Source: Phragmites australis
Lineage: Eukaryota > Streptophyta > Magnoliopsida > Poales > Poaceae
Reading direction: 5' to 3'
DNA: 64,000 nt
Assembly (NCBI RefSeq): GCF_958298935.1
Contig: NC_084943.1
Location: 8,938,001-9,002,000 of the forward strand
The translations under genes were made by a program, and so were the position numbers. The notes beneath the pieces were generated by a model. It was not told where the DNA came from. It searched no databases and was given only the letters and a program-made list of their open reading frames with translations. Below, piece after piece: positions 10,880-22,420 of this stretch (position 1 is the first letter of the stretch; each line of letters starts with the position of its first letter).

Positions 10880-13845
10880 GGAGGATCCTGAAGAATCATT
10901 AGATGTCATGTTTGCGAGGTTCGACGAGAGTGTGAGCAATCTTAGAGCCACTGGGGGTTTGCCTTATTTTGATCATGAGAGGGCGATCAAGCTTCTCTAT
11001 GCTCTTGACAATAGCATTTGGGAGGTGAAGATCTCTAGCATTGATGAGCTATTTAGCAAGATTAAATCCATAGAGATAGTTAAGGCACCTAGGATTGGTC
11101 TAGGAAATCCCCTGTCCAAGAACATGGTGTTGGCTTCAAGATCTAGTAGCGGTAGTTATGCGGGAGGTGGTTTTTCTTGTGTTAACTCTTCACTTGGTGG
11201 TGTTGCTTTGTCTTCTTTGATCTATTACAGAAGAGTAGGTGGATGGACTTGATGATGAACTTCTAGCGTTGGTTGTGAAGAAATTTATTCGCTTCTACAA
11301 CAACTAACGAGACCAGAGGAGAGGTGGTCCTCGTGCTTGCTATGAGTGTGGTGACATTACTCATTTCAAAGCAATCTGGCTCAAGTTCAAGAAGAAGGGA
11401 GACTTCAACCACAACTATGACAAGCACCTGAAGAACAACAAGCCTTTCTATAAGAACCATGATAAGATGGTCAAGAAGGCAGCCAAGGCAGCTTCACGAG
11501 CCTTCATGGTGGCGCTCAGCAACATCGACACTTAGGTGAGGATAAGAGCTCGAAAGAGAAGGAGGAGCCCGTGAAGAACAAGAAGGAGAACATCGACTTC
11601 TCTGGCCTATACTTCATAGTGGGTGAGAACGACGACCTTGAGCCTGATTCACATGAGGTACAACCATCTTATGATCAGCTTTCTGTTTAGGTAGTTGTTT
11701 AACTGATACATTGGTTAGTCAATATAGGTTGGTTCATAGTGCGGCTATACAGGTTAAGGAACACAAGTCTAAGCTAGAATGTTCATTGTCTGAGCTTGAG
11801 TTGCTTAGGTCTAGGGCTAAGGATGAGGAAAAAGAGTGTGAAAGTTATGTTGTAGTCATGATTGAGCTTGCCAAGCTTCAAACTTTTCATCCGCAAGTTG
11901 CCAGTCGGCTTGAGACTGCTGAGAAGAAGCTTCTTGAGGAAGAGTCTAGATCCACTCTTTTATGTGCTTGCAAAAATTGTCCTTTGCTTGCAAAGGATAT
12001 TGAAATGAAGTCAAGTGCATTAAGGAGTTAGAGTCTAGATTGGAGAGTACTGGGTGTTCTAAGGATGTCTAGCTGAATTGTTCCACCTGCATCGCCTTTA
12101 AGGAGAAACTCGGCTAGGTAAGAGAGAAAGTTCAGAAACTCATGGCTCAAAATGAGTACCTCCTTTCTCTTGTGGAGAAATGCTCTGAAGGCAACGGCAA
12201 GATTGATTTGATTTTGGCCAAGAACAAGATGTGTGCGGATAAGGAAGGATTAGCTCTATGTATAGGTTTTGAGAGAGTGGCTTACAATAGGCTTGGCAAG
12301 ATTGTATACACAACATCCAGTACCCTATTGACTGATAAATCCAAGATCAATGCCACACAGCTTGTTTCAGAAAAGAAAAATCCCATACCACAACGTATGA
12401 AAAGAGAGCTTCCACAAACATAACCCAGGAGAGCTCCTCAGCTTGAGTGGAAGGCCCCTATCAGAGATTATGGAGTCATCAACAAGCCAGTTCTTGAAAG
12501 AAGCTATTTTTGCACTTACTACCAGAGAGAGGGTCACCTAGTTGAGTTTTATTTTTAACGTAGGATAGATGAGCGACGTGAGAAGGAGTGGAGCACTCAC
12601 GACGTGTACCATCCTTCGTTTGGTGTATATGAGCCTTTTACTTACCCTCACTCATGGGTTTCTGAGGCTTTTCAGTTTCGTTCTAGAGGTAGTGCCTGGA
12701 GTAGATCATACCATGGTATATATGATTTTGGTCACGTGTTAGAGGTTTTAGTTTTAGCCACTCACGTTTTCCTCATCGTGGTACCAGCCCCCAGCGTGCT
12801 ACATTTGATTTACTTACACCTATTTCTACTCTTTTTCCTTGAGTGACTCACTGCTTGATTCTTAAGAAATTTTTGACTTATCCCAGCATTGAGTACACAA
12901 GTTCTTCTTACTTTGTGTAGAAGACAGGTGGAAGCCTGTAGAACAAGTGGCTCATTGATTCTGGTTGTTCGTGCTATATGACTAGGGATGCATCATGGTT
13001 CTCTAGTCTCACCCCGATGAAGCGACATGAGTACAACACTTTCAGTGATGATAGAAAGGCAAGAGTAAAGGCCAAAGGTACAATAAAGGTAAGTGAGAGT
13101 TTTACTCTTAAAGATGTGGCTCTGGTGGAGCATCTAGGGTACAATTTGCTCTTTGTATCTCAGCCGTTGGATGAGAGCTTGGAAGTGCAATTCAAGTGTG
13201 ATGCTTCACGAGTTCTTGATTCCTCAGGTATTTTAGTTTGTCGGATTTCTCAAGTTGGAAGAGTTTTTGGAGCTGACTTTTCTAAGTTTTTTTGGTTCTT
13301 CTTGGTGTTTGATTGCACAACCTTCTTTTGAGCTCTGGATGAGGCATAGGAGGCTAGGGCACACGAGTTTCGATTTGCTCACACGATTCAGTGGCCTTGC
13401 TTTGATCTGAGGATTGTCCAAGCTCAAGTTTGAGAAAAATCTTATTTGTGCTCCTTGTCGATATGGCAAGATGGTTACCACATCTGACCTACCAGTTAAT
13501 CTGGTGATGACTGAATGACCAGGAGAACTTCTTCATATAGATACTGTTGGTCCATCCCGAGTCAGTTTGGCGGGTGAGAAGTGGTATGTACTTGTTATTG
13601 TTGATGACTACTGTCGCTATTCTTGAGTGTTTTATCTTGCAAGCAAGTATTAGGTCTATTCACACTTTTAGAGTTTAGCATTGAGATTGTTCAAGAAACT
13701 CCTTGTTGTATTCAGAGCAATCTGTAGTAATAATGGCACCGAGTTCAAAAACTCTCTTTTTGATGCTTTATACCTTGAACATGGAATTAAGTATTCTATG
13801 TGTTGCATCCCTATCACGGATGCAACTAGGCGCCAAATCTTCTCT
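10880..13845 (+). pseudogene. copia gag (C-terminal), protease and integrase remnant
   Basis: Continuation of the gag at 2643-3000. Gag resumes at about 10885 with FARFDESVSNLRA and LKLLYALD-type text up to 11250. A knuckle near 11336 reads CYECGDITHFKAIW, with the last Cys lost. Next come spacer frames 11711-12031 and 12142-12423, rich in Leu, Glu and Lys and coiled-coil-like. The protease has the intact active-site stretch WLIDSGCSCYMT near 12948. The GAG-pre-integrase domain has HRRLGHTSFDLL near 13340. The integrase core has IDTVGPSRV near 13535 and NNGTEFKN near 13735. The text ends at about 13845, before the last catalytic residue and all of RT. Many stops are present. Confidence 0.8.
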
Positions 13846-14489
13846 CTGAGGAAATTTGGAGTCCACATACTGATGTAGAAACAAGCGATCTGCAGAACTT
13901 CACACGCTGTATGAGTAAGCTCAACAGAAAGAACAAACAGCACACATCACCAGTAATGGTGTGGTGATACTCGCACTAGGCTCTGGCCGCCAATAAATGC
14001 CAATCTTCTTTGTTACGACCCTCTGACCTCTGTGCATGACAAATTTTCTCTGGTGGAAGAAGATAGTAAGTCTACTTGTTCCTGGAGATGAAGATAAATG
14101 GCAAAATCCTTGTGTCTATTATGGTATTCATATCCTACTCCAAGGAGTCCCGCGATAACTGATTAGATGGAACTTCATTCATCAATGTAGATCTGCAGAC
14201 GCAGTGGTGAACGTAGATCTGAGCAAAATAGAAAACCATATCTACTGACATAAGTTCCTTGATGGAAACACAAGAAAAAAAATAAGACTGAAGCCGGTAA
14301 CTTTTGTACCGGATCTGCACTGATCATGCCATATCCTTTCCTCGCCTCACGCCGGTCTGTGGCTTGCTGGTCACAAGCAGGTGACTGTCGCCGCATCAGC
14401 CACACATGATTGGGCTGACAAACAGAAGCCACTCCTTCCACATCCTGCCACCAACGAAGTATTGCCATCCAATGCCCCCTTTGTTTGCT
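13846..14489 (+). promoter_or_regulatory. rbcS upstream region
   Basis: About 640 bases between the cut copia integrase and the rbcS TATA box, with no transposon text recognised. GATAA cores of the I-box type are seen at 14093-14097 and 14154-14158. CCATCCAAT at 14465-14473 resembles the conserved element just upstream of TATA in rbcS promoters. These short motifs are weak evidence on their own. The region is the natural candidate for light-regulated mesophyll or bundle-sheath expression; which cell type cannot be told from sequence. Confidence 0.5.
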
Positions 14490-14496
14490 TATATGA
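14490..14496 (+). promoter_or_regulatory. rbcS TATA box
   Basis: TATATGA, 89 bases before the start codon. It predicts transcription start near 14520 and a 5' UTR of about 60 bases, usual for rbcS. Confidence 0.65.
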
Positions 14497-14578
14497 ACCG
14501 CTTTCTCAAGCCGGTGGCAGTACCACAGCTAGCTATCTCATCACCATATCGACTACGCAGTCCATTGGCTAGGAAGCA

Positions 14579-15214
14579 ATGGCTCCCTGCGTGATGGCTT
14601 CGTCGGCCACCTCGGTTGCTCCCTTCCAAGGGCTCAAGTCCACAGCTGGACTCCCAGCGAGCCGCCGCTCCAGCAGCTCCGGCTTTGGCAACGTCAGCAA
14701 CGGTGGAAGGATCAAGTGCATGCAGGTAAGCAAACAACAACATATTCGCCAACTTTTTAGTTGCTCGTATTTGAGCTGAATGTATGGGGTAACTGAGCAA
14801 CAACTGATGGTTGTCTTTGCATTCGCTGTTCAGGTGTGGCCGATTGAGGGCATCAAGAAGTTCGAGACCCTGTCCTACCTGCCGCCGCTCACCACGGAGG
14901 ACCTCCTGAAGCAGATCGAGTACCTCATCCGGTCGAAGTGGATCCCCTGTCTCGAATTTAGCAAGGTCGGGTTCGTTTACCGTGAGAATGCTAGATCCCC
15001 AGGGTACTACGACGGCCGCTATTGGACCATGTGGAAGCTGCCCATGTTTGGCTGCACCGACGCCACCCAGGTGCTCAAAGAGCTCGAGGAGGCCAAGAAG
15101 GCCTACCCCGACGCATTCGTCCGCATCATCGGCTTCGACAACGTCAGGCAGGTGCAATGTATCAGTTTCATCGCCTACAAGCCACCAGGTTGTGAGGAGT
15201 CTGGCGGCGCCTAA
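14579..15214 (+). CDS. rbcS: ribulose bisphosphate carboxylase small chain, chloroplast precursor
   Basis: Small subunit of Rubisco; eight copies join eight plastid-encoded large subunits in the stroma for CO2 fixation. Coding exons are 14579-14725 and 14834-15214. The 108-bp intron has GTAAGC and TTCAG ends and lies after codon 2 of the mature part, the standard site of the single monocot rbcS intron. The product is 175 residues. Residues 1-47 are a Ser/Ala/Arg-rich transit peptide starting [20 protein letters not shown]; cleavage is expected before Met48 in CMQVWP. The mature 128 residues keep the family hallmarks [16 protein letters not shown] and [11 protein letters not shown] see no stop, frame change or missing residue. 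ENARSPG stands where many grasses, as I recall, have ENHRSPG. The start is the only ATG giving a full transit peptide. Codon use is GC-rich, unlike the transposons on both sides. Confidence 0.97.
14726..14833 (+). other. rbcS: rbcS intron
   Basis: 108 bp, GT...AG, AT-rich with a T-rich 3' part (TTGTCTTTGCATTCGCTGTTCAG across 14811-14833, shown in part). Splicing joins CAG to GTG in frame. Confidence 0.95.
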
Positions 15215-15607
15215 GCACAGCTAGGCTCACTCCTGCATCAGCGACCATGAAGTGTAACTTTGACGTTTGCTTTGGGTCACCATGATCTCCATTTCCTTTT
15301 CTTTTTTTTGATGTTCAATGGTCTGCTCGTGTATGCGATCTCTCTCTCTGGCCCAAGATTTACTGTGAGGTATACTGCTACTACATGGATACTAATAAGC
15401 ATATCTGCCTGACTGCCTGCGATGTCGACTAAACTTTGTTACCATAGCACATCTGGGTCTTTACGTAATCTCATTTCAGGATATATTACTTACTAAATAG
15501 GCAATGAGATGGAATGAATGATTGACAAAGCCAAATTAAAAAAATTAATTCATCCGAATAAAACACCTAAATTAAGCAAGCGATAAGGTATTACTATCAG
15601 TTCACAA
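15215..15607 (+). terminator. rbcS: rbcS 3' UTR and poly(A) region
   Basis: AT/T-rich sequence after the stop codon. AATAAG at 15394-15399 is a plausible near-upstream poly(A) element, with T-rich tracts at 15295-15310. From about 15480 the sequence is plain AT-rich flank until transposase similarity begins near 15608. The exact cleavage site cannot be read from sequence. Confidence 0.5.
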
Positions 15608-16457
15608 AGTCCAACTGCCGATGAGTTGTTACGTTTCTTGAGTGACTTGTTACCAAAGGGGAACATGTTGCCTGAAACCACGTACTAGGTCATACATGTT
15701 GCATCTCCGTTGGGTTTGGAAATAGAGAAAATACATGCATGTCCAAGTGATTGCATACTATATTGCAAAGATTTTGCATAATTAGATGCATGTCCGGTGT
15801 GCGTAGCATCACGGTACAAGCGGCACAACAATGATAATGATGTGCGGGTGAACCATAAGAAGAAAAGACCCCTTGCTAAGCTGGTGTGGTATTTTCATAT
15901 AATCAATCCCCTGTTTGACGTGATTATTTGTGAGCAAAAGACATGCCTAGTTGATGTGATGTTATGCCGAAGAGTGCAAGAAAGACGAAATGCTCAGACA
16001 CCTCGTTGATGGCATGCAGTGGAGGAATATTAATAGAAAATACAAGAAGACATTCGCACATGATGTGAGGAATATACGGTTCGGGTTGAGTACAGATGGG
16101 ATGAATCATTTAGGCAATATGAGTAGTAGTCATAGCACTTCACCCGTGACTCTCAATATCTACAACCATCCACCTTATATGTGTATGAAGCGGAAGTACC
16201 TTATGATGCCATTGCTGATAGAAGGGACAAGTCAACCTAGAAACTATATCAATGTGTACCTACAACCTTTGGTTGAAGATCTCATAATGTGGGACAATGG
16301 TGTACGGGTATGCGATGAGTACAAATGTGAGATCTTCACCCTACGCGCAATGTTGTTCATAACAATCCAAGATTAGCTTTCTCTTGGTAACCTATCAGGA
16401 TAGTCGGTTAAAGGATACAATGGATGTGTCCAGTGGTTGGAAGATGCAATAGTCCAG
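15608..16457 (+). pseudogene. CACTA transposase (TNP2-type) fragment
   Basis: Corresponds to the middle of the transposase at 31168-34369. Shared signposts in order are ELLRFLSDLLPKGN (from about 15622), RYKRHNND near 15813, KRPLAKLVWYF near 15865, IRFGLSTDGMN near 16075 and NPWV/NLSG-type text to 16410. Several stops and frame changes are present. It has no terminal repeats of its own. The right side is cut exactly at 16458 by the LTR of the Tekay-like element; the left side ends in rbcS flanking DNA. Confidence 0.75.
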
Positions 16458-19441
16458 TGTAAGGAACCATCTAGATAATATTCTAACTAATCACCAGGAG
16501 GATCATTATTCATAATCACAACCTTGATGATTAATCAGAATATCATCTCGGTAGTCCCAGCACGTGTTTTATGCCTAAGATAGGAACACTTACCTTTCCA
16601 ACATATACATCACAACAAAGCTTAAGAAAGAGAGAATAATTAACATTATATTACAGTTCTTAAGCATGCAACAAGTTATTACAATTTACAGCAAAAAGAG
16701 AGCTAGGAGGAGACTAAAACATGCTCAACTCCTAACCAGTAAAAGAAACTAATCAGCGGAAGACTAAAAGCTATACAACAAAAGGAGATGGAACCATATA
16801 CCCTTAGGCTCCATCAGAAAAGCACGCCAACTGAGTAGGATGCACTACTTATGCCCGCCACCATCCTCGGTAGACGTGAAGTAGCCAAACACCACCTCTT
16901 CCTCACCCGCAAAACCTGTAAAGCAGCTGAGTACGAAGGTACTCGCAAGACTTAATCCATATAGGGTATATATAAATAACCTGACTCCAAGGATCATACA
17001 CTGAACTATTAGAAAGGAAACGACCACAAGGTTAAGTACATTTAATAAGCTTAAGCAACCTAGACATATGTGTGAGCACCTATACTTAACCAACATAAAC
17101 TAAAATACAACAACTGGTACATGAGTGTAAAAGGAACAAAAGTAATACATCAGAGCCAACATCAAAATTTTCCAAAAATCACCCAAACCACCATTTACCC
17201 ACAACGAAACTCTATGGTGGTGCGCATGGACAGAAAGCATGCTCATGACTGAGAGCATGACATTTCGAAATATTTTTACACCCTGCAGGGAGATACTCCT
17301 TTACCCACATGACACGAGGACCATTCGGCTTGTGCCACCGCTAAAGTGCACACAAGGGGTACTCATGACAACCTTTCCCAATAAGCCCCAACCATTTGAT
17401 ACATGCATCGCTTGGCGCAGAGGTATCCAGAACAACTTCCGGAGCAGACTAAATACCTCTACAAGCCCGTCCGCTCACATCGTCGATGTTCAAGCCCAAA
17501 TGATGACAGCTACAGAGGTATTCAGCTTACCTTACCATTAGATTAGCATGTGGTGAGTACGGTAAGTGATTAAGCCAACAATGACTAATGGTTGGTGCTA
17601 AACCGATGCAAAGCGGTCTATGGTATTAGGGCTCCCTCCCCGAACTACCCCGGGAACCTCCTCCTAGGCAGATGATACCACTAACACTACCCACATCTCG
17701 TCTCATCCTCACCACTCATCTAACCACCATCAATATTTGTAGTATGATCCATAAGTAAACCTATAGCTCGCGAGTGATTGAACAGTCCACCACTCGACTT
17801 CTACCGGTGACCTATACATTACTAAGCATCTCGTATCACTTGTATATTAATAACATTATATGAAGCCCAAGTTACAAGGATACAGATTCATCAATAAGCC
17901 AAGGTAGAGATCATGCATTAACATAGGTTCTACCCACATTGACTCGATATTGAATCACTAAACATGTGAATATACATAAAGCATAATTTATCAATTTAGA
18001 CTCCACAATTAATTCAAATGGTGCAATATGCTTAGATGCTTGCCATGCTCCTCAAGTGACCGCCTAATACTCCCCGCACAAAACTCACAGAACTCGGGAA
18101 GGTTGGCGTCACCTTCAACCATGGTCGGGTCACGCGCCGGTTCTTCGCTCACTAAACAAGAACACGTGCAATGCTGAGCATGAATGAAGCGCAACAATGT
18201 ATGCCACCATATGCATATGAAGAAAAGTCATGAACAGTATGCGTTATAATGCATGAACATTTTTCCCAGTTAGAACAAGTCATAAGAAGACTAGAAAAGT
18301 TAGATTCACAAATTTTGGACTTGTAAAAAATTAACAGTGAATTGATGAAGCCTTGACCTAATTAATTCATCCTAAAACATTAATTAATTATTTAATAGCT
18401 GGGGACATTTTTAGTAGGTAGAGGAGTTTATTATGAAACTAAAAAAGTGGTTTCATAATTTTTGGAGCTACAGAGAATTTATTAAAAATTTTGCAAGCCT
18501 CACATTGCCTGATGAACTGTAACTGTGGACCCTCCGTAGATTTCTGCGGAGACTCTGCATTTTTGCAGAGTATCCGCGAATTTTTGCGAAATCTCTGGAA
18601 AATTCTAAGAAGTCTCTGGACTTTCTAGAACAGCTGTTCTTCGTGGGGAAAAATGACCAATTTGATTTGCGAGCTTCTCCAATCCAAAGGGAGACATGTT
18701 TGAGATAATTTAGAGAGTCTAGAATTCACTCATCAACCTAGCAACACAATTCCTAACTCAAATGTCCCCAAATTCTTTAATTTAGTCCAAAACCTCAAGA
18801 ACTCATGAACTTCACAACCCTAACTCCAAATTCGAAATCTATCCAACCGAAACACGGATTCTTGCCCTGGATGGCTAGGAGACTCACCCAAGATGTTTTG
18901 CCAAGCTTGGGGACCGTCGGTTGAAGTAAGAGAGCTTGGGGAGAGGAAGAACACCGATGCTTTTGGTGCTTCAACCATGAACACCAAAAGACATCAAAAT
19001 CGGCTCAAATCCTTCGTGAAAACGAAAATGAATTGGAGGGATGGATAGCTTACGAGCTAGTGATCGCGTAGACACCACATGCGCACCTCGATTCCTTCTC
19101 TTGAGGTGGGATTTTGGAAGAGAAGGAGAGAGTGCTTGAGAGAGGGGGAGAGGGAGCACGGTGGGGAGAGAGTGAGCTGAGGGAGAGAGAGGGGACGAGG
19201 TAGGGGAGCTGCCTCTTTGGATGGTTGGGATGGTGGGGCTAGCCAGGAGGGCCACGTGGAGGATAAAGAGGTCCATTTTAACTGTGAATTTCATTCTTTT
19301 CTCTCCCAAAATTCTTTCTCTTACACAATTAACTCTAAACAAATTGCACTGGCATTCCAAAATACAATTACACAAAATTAAACATAATGCTTAAGAAGCC
19401 TGATTATGCTTAATTACGTGATTATAGATTTGGAAGTGACA
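16458..19441 (-). repeat. 3' LTR of the Tekay-like element
   Basis: 2984 bp. In element orientation it starts TGTCACTTCC (at 19441) and ends GGTTCCTTACA (at 16458). Only one copy is in the window, so the far end rests on the TG...CA rule and on the abrupt end of CACTA text at 16457. A purine-rich GA tract lies at about 19115-19200. Short open frames inside have no recognised domain. Confidence 0.72.
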
Positions 19442-19471
19442 AACTGCCCCCCTCCCCCCCCCCCCCTTAAG
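19442..19471 (-). other. polypurine tract of the Tekay-like element
   Basis: On the minus strand a long run of G with single A interruptions, followed by CAGTT and the LTR start TGTCAC. It marks the 3' LTR boundary and the element's orientation. Confidence 0.8.
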
Positions 19472-19520
19472 AAAAATCTCGTCCTGAGATTCAGAAATCC
19501 TTGGGAGAAGGGGATTGCGA

Positions 19521-22420
19521 CTAACATAGACACATGAGATGTTCCAAAGTGCACATATTACAATGGTAATTACAAGTTTTCAAAAGGTTATGATACTCGG
19601 AGCGGATCTTATTCTCACGTCCCCAAGTCGCTTCATCCTCGGTGTGGTTGCTCCACTGGACTTTCACAAACTTGGTAGAATGACACCGAGTTTTGTGTTC
19701 TGCCTCATCCATAATCTGGATTGGTCGCTCACAATATCTAAGATCCGGCTGTAACTCTTGGTTTGCCACTTCATTGACTTCAGTTGGGATCCGAAGACAT
19801 TTCTTTAGTTGCGACATGTGGAAGACATTGTGAACGACGGAGAGGGATGGGAGCAAGTCCAATTGATATGCTACCTCTCCACACCAGGCAACAATTTGGA
19901 ATGGTCCCATGTAACGAGGCACTAGCTTCCCTCTGACTTGAAAGCAGTGAGCCCTTTTGAGTGGAGACACCTTGAGATACACAAAGTCTTCAATGGTGAA
20001 TTCAAGATCTCGACGGAGAGGATCCGTATAGTTCTTCTGTCGTGATTGTGCCATGAGGAGACACTTCTAAACTGTCAGAACATGCTCTTCTGCCTCTGTG
20101 ACCAAATTCACGCCTAGAGAAGCTCTTTCACCGGATTCAGACCAGTTCAGGGGCTTTCGGCATCTTTGGCCATAGTGAGTTTCAAACGGTGACATCTCAA
20201 TACTTGATTGATAGCTATTGTTATATGAGAACTCAAAGAACAGTAAGCAGATTTCCCACTTCTTCCCATATGTGAGAACACAAGCTCGGAGCATGTCTTC
20301 TAGAATTTGTTTCACCCGTTCAGTCTAGCCATCGGTCTGTGGGTGGTATGCGGTACTGTGGAAGAGCTCGGTTCCCATAGCTTCATGGAGGCTCCTCCAT
20401 AAATGAGAAGTGAATTGAGTGCCTCGATCCAAAATGATCTTCTTCAGAATCCCATGGAGGCAAACAATTTGAGTGAGATACAACTCCACATATTGCTTGA
20501 TTGAATACGTGGTCTTGACAGGAAGGAAATGAGCAGACTTCATCAATCGATCCACAATGACCCAAATCAAGTCATAACCTTGGGAAGTCCTTGGCAATCC
20601 AGTAATGAAATCCATGCCGATCTCCTCCCACTTCCAGGAGGGAATGGGTAAAGGCTCGAGTGTACCGACTGACTTGAGGTGTTCGGCCTTGACTCTTCAG
20701 CAGACATCACACTCAGCAACATATCGAGCGATTTCTCGCTTCATGCGGGTCCACCAAAAATGTGGCTTGAGGTCTTGATACATTTTTGTGCTTCCTAGAT
20801 GGATGGATAACAAAGAGTCATGAGCTTCATCCAGAATTTTCTTCTTCAATGCCTCAACTTTCGAAACCACTAGCCGGTTCCCAAACTATAGGACACCTTG
20901 ATTGTCCTTAGAAAAAACACGTGGCCTTGCCTTCGTTCATTTTGTCTCTAATTCGGGCCATGCCCTTATCACCTTTCTGAGCTTGCTTGATTTCATCTAG
21001 AAGGGTGGACGTGATCTCCAGGTAAGCAAGAAAACCATCGGGAACCATTTCAAGTCCAAGCCGGCGGAATTTATCACAAAGTATGACATTTCCAGGCTCG
21101 ACCACAAGGCAATTGCATCGAACCTTCCGGCTTAGGGCATCGGCGACCACATTCACCTTGCTAGGATGATAATGAACTTCTAGCTCGTAGTCTTTGATCA
21201 ATTCGAGCCATCTTCACTGCCTCATGTTCAGATCCAGCTGAGTAAAGATATACTTGAGTCTTTTGTGGTCCATATAGATATAGCACAAATTCCCCAGTAG
21301 ATAATGGCGCCAAATCTTCAGAGCATGCACAACCGCCGCAAACTCTAAGTCATGAGTTGGATAGTTCTTTTCATGGTGATTTAATTGTCATGAGGAATAA
21401 GCAACAACTCTTCCCACCTGCATGAGGACACATCCGAGGCTTATGCGGGAAGCATCGCAATAGACGTCGAAACCTTTGCCCACATCAGGCTGAGCGAGAA
21501 TGGGAGCGGTCATGAGCAGTGTCTTTAAGGTCTGGAAAGCTGACTCACATTCACTTGACCATTCAAATACACTTCACTACTTCAATAACTTAGTCATGGG
21601 CTTAGCGATCTTAGAGAAGTTTTTGATGAACCGGCGGTAATAACCCACACGTCCAAGAAAACTCCAGATGTTAGTGACACTTCTGGGCTACACCTTGGTC
21701 AGGTCAACCGCAACTCCATTCTATGACAAGACATGACCTAGGAATGTGACCTCTTTGAGCTAGAACTCACACTTGCTAAACTTGGCATACAGTTGGTGAT
21801 CTTGAAGGCGGCCAAGAACAACACGGATGTGATATGCATGCTCTTCCTCAGTCTTGGAGTATATAAGAATGTCGTCGATGAAAACCACAACAAACTTGTC
21901 AAGTTCCTCCATGAAAACAGTGTTTATCAAGTACATGAAGAAAGCCGGGGCATTCGTCAAGCCAAAGGACATGACGGTAAACTCATAAAGACCATAATGA
22001 GTCGAGAAAGCCATCTTCAGAATATCCTCTAGTCGAACCTTGATTTGATGATATCCCAATCTCAAGTCAATATTCGAGAAAACCCGAGCACCAGTCAACT
22101 GATCGAACATAATATCGATCCTGGGAAGCGGATACTTATTCTTGACAGTGACCTCATTCTTGACAAATTCGCACTAAAGGATGTGTCATTAATAACAACT
22201 GATGCTTTGGGCATGCACTGATTAACAAGAATCTTAGCTCTGGGTGTGTCTATGAGATAAGGTGTAGTGTTGGTGCTAACTTTCAGCATATGCCGCCATG
22301 TATAACTTATCGCTATGAAACATTGAGAAGCCCCAGAATAAAAAGAACAACTGCAGGAGTGATGACAGAATTAAAACCCATAAACAACGTACCCATTAGT
22401 ACGTTGTCACCCTTGTGAAC
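19521..22420 (-). pseudogene. protease-RT-RNase H-integrase-chromodomain of the Tekay-like element
   Basis: Reading from 22420 downward, a protease segment has text GASQCFI; the codon of the catalytic Asp has lost a base near 22339. RT (about 22130-21760) keeps [10 protein letters not shown]. RNase H spans about 21400-20908 and ends VADALSRK. Integrase covers about 20900-20067, with GMDFITGLPRT near 20615 and the D-D-E core text DRGTQFTS. The terminal frame 20054-19521 (177 residues) holds the GPF-type integrase end (PRYMGPFQI) and, at its residues 111-158, a chromodomain with KFVKVQWSNHTEDEATW. Stops occur between each piece (for example near 20318, 20060 and 20700). The segment between protease and RT is missing, so the gene was dead before or soon after insertion of X. 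Confidence 0.85.
22416..22420 (+). repeat. target duplication of element X, left copy
   Basis: TGAAC directly before the LTR start TGTAACACCC. Its partner is GTTCA at 29180-29184, the same word on the other strand. Confidence 0.8.

Larger units (their letters stand above)
2341..13845 (+). mobile_element. Ty1/copia remnant, interrupted by a gypsy element
   Basis: One copia element lies in two pieces, 2341-3000 and 10880-13845, on either side of the CRM-like element at 3001-10879. Its order is LTR end, primer site, gag, zinc knuckle, spacer with coiled-coil character, protease, GAG-pre-integrase and integrase. Protease and integrase before RT is the copia order. RT, RNase H and the 3' LTR are missing: similarity stops inside the integrase core near 13845, where rbcS upstream DNA starts. 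Confidence 0.8.
16458..22420 (-). mobile_element. Tekay/Del-like chromovirus, 3' part
   Basis: Minus-strand Ty3/gypsy element. Reading down from 22420 come protease, RT, RNase H, integrase, chromodomain, purine tract and 3' LTR (19441 to 16458). Its gag is not adjacent. It lies at 28573-29184, now in plus orientation, and at 50000-50036, because two later LTR insertions and an inversion split it (see findings). The stretch between protease and RT is shortened by an internal deletion. The 5' LTR is not in the window. Confidence 0.85.

Noticed and set aside
13668..13943. 91-codon minus-strand frame near the copia end
   Set aside because: Shadow of the copia integrase and its junction; no domain.
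14489..15157. 222-codon open frame on the minus strand opposite rbcS
   Set aside because: It is the shadow of a GC-rich coding exon, crosses the intron, and has no recognisable domain.
19120..19200. Regulatory GA-repeat element
   Set aside because: A purine-rich tract inside an LTR; nothing beyond composition supports a role.
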